A stretch of 64,000 nt of DNA from Pantoea sp. Ep11b (GTDB lineage: Bacteria > Pseudomonadota > Gammaproteobacteria > Enterobacterales > Enterobacteriaceae). Shown one piece after another: positions 59,079 through 64,000 of the stretch (positions are counted from its first letter, which is position 1; the number at the start of each line of letters is the position of its first letter). Made by a program: the position numbers and the translations under genes. The notes under the pieces are model-generated. The model was not told the DNA's origin. It searched no databases and saw only the letters and a program-made list of their open reading frames with translations. The stretch is taken from the NCBI RefSeq assembly GCF_040783975.1, contig NZ_CP160631.1, positions 62,001 through 126,000 on the forward strand, in the 5' to 3' direction.

Positions 59079-59097
59079 CGGCACGCTCCGCGTGCCG
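59079..59097 (-). other. Hairpin between glgC and glgA
   Basis: A perfect 8-bp stem CGGCACGC/GCGTGCCG with a 3-base loop lies in the glgC-glgA gap, without a T tract. It may set differential stability of the two parts of the mRNA. Confidence 0.6.
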
Positions 59098-59120
59098 ATT
59101 GCGTAAGTTCCGCTTATCGC

Positions 59121-60413
59121 TTACAGCCCCGCTTTGGCCAGTCTGGCCAGCATGGCGCGGGTAACCAGCACGATTCCTTCATCCGAACGGTGAAACCGAC
59201 GACTGTCTTCATCAGGGTTTTCGCCAATGACCATGCCTTCCGGCAACTCGCAGGCGCGATCGATCACGCAGCGACGCAGACGACAGGAACGGCCAACAAC
59301 CACATCAGGCAGCAGTACGGTTGAATCAATATTGCAAAATGAGTTCACGCGAACCCGGGGGAACAGGACAGAATTGACCACCACCGACCCGGAGATGATG
59401 CAGCCACCCGACACCAGCGAATTCATGGTCATCCCGTGACTGCCGGAACGATCCTGAACAAATTTGGCGGGCGGCAGCGGCTCCATATGGGTACGGATCG
59501 GCCAGGTAACGTCATACATATCGAGCTCTGGCATCACAGAGGCCAGGTCGAGATTGGCGCGCCAGTAGGCTTCCAGCGTGCCGACATCGCGCCAGTAAGG
59601 CGGCGCGTTGTCATCATTCTGCACGCAGGAGAGCGCAAAGGAGTGCGCGTAGCCTTCACCGCTGGCTACGATTTTCGGCAGGATATCTTTGCCGAAATCG
59701 TGGTTGGAGCCTGGCGTCTGCAGATCCTCTTCCAGCAGTTCATAGAGATAATCCGCGTTGAACACGTAGATCCCCATGCTGGCGAGCGACTGCGTGTCAT
59801 CACCTGGCATGGTGGGCGGCTTCGCGGGTTTTTCCACGAAGTCGATCACCATGTTCTCTTCATCCACCGCCATCACGCCAAAGGCGGTGGCTTCATGCAC
59901 CGGTACGGGCAGACAGGCGATGGTACATTTCGCCTCGTTCACCACATGGTCCAGCAGCATGCGGGAGTAATCCATCTTATAAATGTGGTCCCCGGCGAGG
60001 ATCACGATGTACTGCGCCTGATAGCGGCGAATCACATCAAGGTTTTGCGTCACCGCATCTGCCGTGCCGCGATACCACTGTTCGGTCGAAAAACGCTGCT
60101 GCGCTGGCAGCAAATCGACAAACTCATTCATCTCTTCGTTGAAGATCGACCAGCCGCGCTGGATATGCTGAGTCAGGGTGTGAGACTGATATTGCGTAAT
60201 CACGCCAATCCGTCGGATACCGGAGTTGACGCAGTTGGAGAGGGCAAAGTCGATAATGCGGAATTTGCCGCCGAAATGCACCGCCGGTTTGGCACGCTTG
60301 GCCGTTAAATCGACCAGTCGTGTGCCGCGTCCGCCGGCGAGGATCAGAGCAACCGTCTGTGTAGGGAGCTGGCGAGCCAGCATCAGGTGATCTGTTCTAT
60401 CTAACTTAACCAT
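59121..60413 (-). CDS. glgC: Glucose-1-phosphate adenylyltransferase (ADP-glucose pyrophosphorylase)
   Basis: 430 residues from the Met at 60413, against 431 in E. coli. It makes ADP-glucose, the committed step of glycogen synthesis. The nucleotide-binding [11 protein letters not shown] (about 24-34) and [19 protein letters not shown] (substrate and activator region), YRGTADAV and [12 protein letters not shown] are conserved. Activation by fructose 1,6-bisphosphate and inhibition by AMP are known for enterobacterial GlgC. The 18 upstream in-frame codons belong to the glgX end and were not taken. Confidence 0.98.
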   Translation of the reverse strand: MVKLDRTDHLMLARQLPTQTVALILAGGRGTRLVDLTAKRAKPAVHFGGKFRIIDFALSNCVNSGIRRIGVITQYQSHTLTQHIQRGWSIFNEEMNEFVDLLPAQQRFSTEQWYRGTADAVTQNLDVIRRYQAQYIVILAGDHIYKMDYSRMLLDHVVNEAKCTIACLPVPVHEATAFGVMAVDEENMVIDFVEKPAKPPTMPGDDTQSLASMGIYVFNADYLYELLEEDLQTPGSNHDFGKDILPKIVASGEGYAHSFALSCVQNDDNAPPYWRDVGTLEAYWRANLDLASVMPELDMYDVTWPIRTHMEPLPPAKFVQDRSGSHGMTMNSLVSGGCIISGSVVVNSVLFPRVRVNSFCNIDSTVLLPDVVVGRSCRLRRCVIDRACELPEGMVIGENPDEDSRRFHRSDEGIVLVTRAMLARLAKAGL

Positions 60414-60423
60414 GTCTGACTCC

Positions 60424-62406
60424 TTATGATTGCTTTTGGAACACGCACACGCCGTGTGCGGGACCATGCCAGACAGTTAGCAGGATGGGGTTGTCGTCCC
60501 CGGCGAAAGGAGGAAGGGCACGCCATTCTCCGTCTGGTAACACGATGTCATTCACCTTATCCGTGGCGTTTATTGTTATTAACCAGCGGCCGGACAGCAG
60601 GATCTGCAATCTGTGCATCCCCTGCGCCCATTCATCGTGTTGCAGTGGCTGGCCACCGGCATTGAGCCACTGCACATTGCCGTCACCGTCCTGCCACCAG
60701 CGGTCTGCGGTCAGCGCCGGAATGCGCTGACGCAGACGAATCAGTGCGGCGGTAAATCCGACTAATCCCTTCTCATCCGCCCGCCAGTCAAGCCAGCTCA
60801 GGGCGTTGTCCTGACAGTAGGCGTTGTTATTGCCACGCTGCGTATGGCCACGTTCGTCGCCCGCCAGCAGCATGGGTGTGCCCTGCGACAGCAGCAGCGT
60901 GGTCAGCAATGCCCGCACGCTGCGGCGACGCCGCTCAACCACGTCATACGTGACGTTCAGCCCCTCTTTGCCGTGGTTGTGGCTGTAGTTATCGCCGTGA
61001 CCATCGCGGTTATCTTCCCCGTTCGCTTCGTTGTGTTTGCGTTCGAAGCTCACCACGTCCCAGAGCGTAAAACCGTCATGGGCGGTAATCAGGTTAACCG
61101 TCGCGTGCGGCGCCCGGCCATCGTGCTGGTAGAGATCGCTTGAGGCAGCAAAGCGGCGGGCAAACTCGCCGTTACTTAATGCGCCGTGCAACCAGTAACG
61201 ACGTGCGGTGTCACGAAACTGATCGTTCCATTCGGCAAACGGCGGCGGAAAACGGCCTGCCTGATAGCCGTCAGGACCGATGTCCCAGGGTTCGGCTATC
61301 AGCTTGACCTGAGAGAGCAGCGGACAGGCACGAATCGCGGCAAAAAAGGGCGCATCGCGCTGGTAATCAGGTGTGCGGCCCAGTACCGGGGCCAGGTCGA
61401 AGCGGAAACCGTCGACATGGCAGACCCTGACCCAGTAGCGCAGCGCCTCTAACGTCCACGCCATCACCTGCGGATGGTGGATGTTCAGCGTGTTGCCGCA
61501 GCCGGTCCAGTTCTGATAACCGCCCTGCTCATCCAGCCAGTAGTAGCTGGCGTTATCAATGCCCCGCATGGAGAGGGTCGGGCCAATCTCATCCAGTTCG
61601 GCGGTGTGGTTAAACACCACATCCAGCACCACTTCGATGCCCGCAGCGTGCAGGTTTTTCACCGCCTGCTGAAACTCCTGCAACGGCGTTACCCCCGGCT
61701 GGCCGGAGCCGTAACGCGGGTCAACGGCCCAGAGCGCAAAGGGGTTGTAACCCCAGTAGTTGCTGAGGCCGAGCTGCAGCAGCCGCGGTTCGCTGGCGAA
61801 ATGCGCCACCGGCAGCAGCTCCAGGGTGGTAATCCCGAGCTGACGCAGGTAATCCACCATAACAGGATGACCCAGCGCCGCGTAAGTCCCGCGCAGCGTT
61901 TCCGGAATTTCCGGATGCAGCAGCGTCAGACCGCGAACGTGGGCCTCATAGATAATCGTATTGCCCCACGGGATGCGTGGCGCGACATCGTCCTGCCAGT
62001 CAAAGTCTTCCGCAACGACCCGTGACTTCGGCGCAATCGCCGCATTGTCATGCGGGTCGGGCTGCGTGTCGCCGCCATAAAACAGCGGATCGTCCGGTAC
62101 ATCGCCCTCAACCGCGCGAGCGCAGGGATCGACCAGCAGCTTCGCCGGATTAAAGCGGTGCCCCTGCGCCGGTGCCCAGGGGCCATGCACCCGATAGCCG
62201 TAGCGTTGTCCGGGCTTGAGTGCCGGAATGTATCCATGCCAGATATCCCCACTGCGGCCAGGCAGGTCAAAGCGCACTTCTGCGCCCTCTTCATCAAACA
62301 GGCAGAGCTCTACGCGCCCGGCGTGCTGGGAAAAGAGGGTGAAGTTAACGCCTTTGCCATCGTAACTGGCACCCAGCGGTTCGGGATCGCCGGCAGTGAT
62401 GATCAT
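60424..62406 (-). CDS. glgX: Glycogen debranching enzyme GlgX
   Basis: 660 residues, against 657 in E. coli. GH13_11 isoamylase-type enzyme that removes short branches left by GlgP. An N-terminal CBM48-like domain (about 1-150) is followed by the barrel with nucleophile Asp in [13 protein letters not shown], acid/base Glu in LIAEPWDIG and Asp in [12 protein letters not shown]. It overlaps glgB by 4 bp and is 10 bp before glgC. Confidence 0.97.
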   Translation of the reverse strand: MIITAGDPEPLGASYDGKGVNFTLFSQHAGRVELCLFDEEGAEVRFDLPGRSGDIWHGYIPALKPGQRYGYRVHGPWAPAQGHRFNPAKLLVDPCARAVEGDVPDDPLFYGGDTQPDPHDNAAIAPKSRVVAEDFDWQDDVAPRIPWGNTIIYEAHVRGLTLLHPEIPETLRGTYAALGHPVMVDYLRQLGITTLELLPVAHFASEPRLLQLGLSNYWGYNPFALWAVDPRYGSGQPGVTPLQEFQQAVKNLHAAGIEVVLDVVFNHTAELDEIGPTLSMRGIDNASYYWLDEQGGYQNWTGCGNTLNIHHPQVMAWTLEALRYWVRVCHVDGFRFDLAPVLGRTPDYQRDAPFFAAIRACPLLSQVKLIAEPWDIGPDGYQAGRFPPPFAEWNDQFRDTARRYWLHGALSNGEFARRFAASSDLYQHDGRAPHATVNLITAHDGFTLWDVVSFERKHNEANGEDNRDGHGDNYSHNHGKEGLNVTYDVVERRRRSVRALLTTLLLSQGTPMLLAGDERGHTQRGNNNAYCQDNALSWLDWRADEKGLVGFTAALIRLRQRIPALTADRWWQDGDGNVQWLNAGGQPLQHDEWAQGMHRLQILLSGRWLITINATDKVNDIVLPDGEWRALPPFAGDDNPILLTVWHGPAHGVCVFQKQS

Positions 62407-64000
62407 TCCGCCTCCCGCACCAGCCAGACCGTTGCCAGCGGCGGCAGATTAAGGCTCAGCGACTGTGGTCGCCCGTGGCTGTGCTGCTCATCGGTATGCA
62501 CCCGGTGAATGCGCACATCGCTGCCGTGATACTCATGCTGATCGGTGTTCAGCACTTCACGCCAGTAGCCAGGCTGGTTTACGCCAAGGCGATAGCCCGG
62601 ACGCGGCACCGGCGTAAAGTTACTGATCACAATGATTTCGTTACCTTCACGGTCACGGCGCACAAAGGCGAAGACCGAGTGCTCCGCATCATCCACGACC
62701 AGCCACTCAAAGCCTGCCGGATCGAAGTCGAGCTGATGCAGCGGCGTGTAGTGCTGATAGGTGTGGTTGAGGTCGCGCACCAGACGCTGAACACCGTGAT
62801 GCCAGTTGTCATCGCCTTCCAGCAGATGCCAGTCCAGGCTGACGTCATGGTTCCATTCGCGGCCCTGCGCAAATTCGTTGCCCATAAACAGCAGTTTCTT
62901 GCCGGGGAAGCCCCACATCCAGCCGTAATAGGCGCGCAGGTTGGCGAACTTCTGCCAGGCGTCGCCCGGCATCCGATCGAGAATCGAACGCTTGCCGTGC
63001 ACCACTTCGTCATGCGACAGCGGTAGCACAAAGTTTTCGGTGTAGTTGTACATCATGCCGAAGCTCATCAGGTTGTGATGGTGCTTGCGGTAGATGGGAT
63101 CGACCTGCATGTAGTCGAGGGTGTCGTGCATCCAGCCCAGATTCCATTTGAACCAGAAGCCCAGCCCGCCGCCTTCGGTGGGACGCGTCACGCCAGGGTA
63201 GTCGGTTGACTCCTCCGCCATCGTGACCGAACCGGGTGCCACGGTGCCGAGCGTGCGGTTGGTGTAGCGCAGGAATTCGATCGCCTCAAGATTCTCGCGG
63301 CCACCATACTGGTTCGGCACCCATTCGCCTTCGTTGCGGCTGTAGTCGCGATAGATCATCGACGCCACCGCATCCACGCGCAGGCCATCGATCCCAAAGC
63401 GTTCTGTCCAGTAAAGTGCATTGCCTGACAGGTAGTTGCTCACTTCCCGGCGGCCAAAGTTGTAGATCAGGGTATTCCAGTCCTGATGGAACCCTTCGCG
63501 CGGATCGCTATGCTCATAGAGCTGGGTGCCATCAAACCGCGCCAGACCAAAGTCATCGCTGGGGAAATGGCCCGGCACCCAGTCGAGCAGCACGTTCAGG
63601 CCCGCTTCGTGGGCGCTGTCGATAAAAGCGCGGAACTCATCACGGGTTCCAAAACGGCGGGTCGGCGCATACATCCCCAGCGGCTGATAGCCCCAGCTGC
63701 CGTCAAACGGATGTTCGTTGATGGGCAGCAGTTCGATATGGGTAAAGCCCATCTCTTTAACGTAGGGCACCAGCTGTTCAGCCAGCTCTTTGTAGCTCAG
63801 CCAGAAGTTGTTGTCGGTGTGACGACGCCAGGAGCCGAGGTGCACTTCATAGATGGAAATGGGCGCGTCAAAACCATTGGCGGCTTTACGCTCCTCTTTC
63901 ATCTCAACCGGCTCTGGCAGGCCGCAGATCATCGATGCGCTCTCCGGACGCATCTGCGCTTCGAACGCATAGGGGTCCGCCTTGATACGCAGTTCGCCAT
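62403..64000 (-). CDS. glgB: 1,4-alpha-glucan branching enzyme, C-terminal part (cut by window edge)
   Basis: 531 codons before the stop plus an open frame to the right edge; E. coli GlgB has 728 residues, so about 195 N-terminal residues (CBM48-type N domains) lie outside. GH13_9 enzyme that makes the alpha-1,6 branches of glycogen. The nucleophile Asp is in [17 protein letters not shown], the acid/base Glu in [11 protein letters not shown] and the third acid in [12 protein letters not shown]. The frame enters the window reading [15 protein letters not shown], upstream of the first Met seen. It heads the visible glgBXCAP run. Confidence 0.97.
   Translation of the reverse strand, partial: GELRIKADPYAFEAQMRPESASMICGLPEPVEMKEERKAANGFDAPISIYEVHLGSWRRHTDNNFWLSYKELAEQLVPYVKEMGFTHIELLPINEHPFDGSWGYQPLGMYAPTRRFGTRDEFRAFIDSAHEAGLNVLLDWVPGHFPSDDFGLARFDGTQLYEHSDPREGFHQDWNTLIYNFGRREVSNYLSGNALYWTERFGIDGLRVDAVASMIYRDYSRNEGEWVPNQYGGRENLEAIEFLRYTNRTLGTVAPGSVTMAEESTDYPGVTRPTEGGGLGFWFKWNLGWMHDTLDYMQVDPIYRKHHHNLMSFGMMYNYTENFVLPLSHDEVVHGKRSILDRMPGDAWQKFANLRAYYGWMWGFPGKKLLFMGNEFAQGREWNHDVSLDWHLLEGDDNWHHGVQRLVRDLNHTYQHYTPLHQLDFDPAGFEWLVVDDAEHSVFAFVRRDREGNEIIVISNFTPVPRPGYRLGVNQPGYWREVLNTDQHEYHGSDVRIHRVHTDEQHSHGRPQSLSLNLPPLATVWLVREAE

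Overview
The window looks like a chromosomal segment of an enterobacterium (Enterobacterales), most likely of the Pantoea/Erwinia group (Erwiniaceae). The basis is near-identical matches, recalled from memory, between the translated genes and E. coli housekeeping proteins (OmpR, Tex, NirB, CysG, GlpD, GlgA and others), the same gene order as the E. coli nirB-glgB segment, and moderately high GC. The genus is an inference and was not tested by search. No tRNA, rRNA, CRISPR array, insertion sequence or prophage was seen.

Layout. (1) 1-5.3 kb: the start of a cytosine deaminase gene (codA, cut by the window edge) diverges from nirB-nirD-cysG, the NADH nitrite reductase and its siroheme synthase. 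The intergenic region carries textbook FNR and NarL/NarP sites. (2) 5.3-15.2 kb, minus strand: trpS-gph-rpe-dam-damX-aroB-aroK, then the overlapping hofMNOPQ cluster. (3) 15.3-21.5 kb: mrcA (PBP1a), then three accessory genes on the plus strand (GNAT acetyltransferase, PAS/LuxR-type regulator, NCS1 nucleobase permease), then nudE. (4) 21.8-30.1 kb: igaA, yrfG, hslR, hslO, pckA, and the convergent envZ-ompR. (5) 30.1-38.4 kb: a small secreted YjbE-like protein, greB, tex, a GH13 glycoside phosphorylase, a YhcN-like periplasmic protein, bioH, gntX, nfuA. (6) 38.4-46.8 kb: malP-malQ, glpR-glpG-glpE, glpD. (7) 46.8-55 kb: a complete malonate decarboxylase cluster mdcABCDEFGH with a convergent mdcR. 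(8) 55-64 kb, minus strand: glgB-glgX-glgC-glgA-glgP, with glgB cut by the right edge.

How it fits together. Much of the second half concerns storage and use of glucans (glgBXCAP, malPQ, the GH13_18 phosphorylase), glycerol 3-phosphate (glpD and its repressor) and malonate. pckA supplies gluconeogenesis. The backbone order is that of E. coli with local replacements: nirC, yhgE, feoABC, gntT and malT are missing from their usual places, while the GNAT/LuxR/permease trio, the YjbE-like gene, the phosphorylase/YhcN pair and the mdc cluster are additions.

I found no system that I can call new with confidence. The three-gene cassette between mrcA and nudE is the least explained group here.
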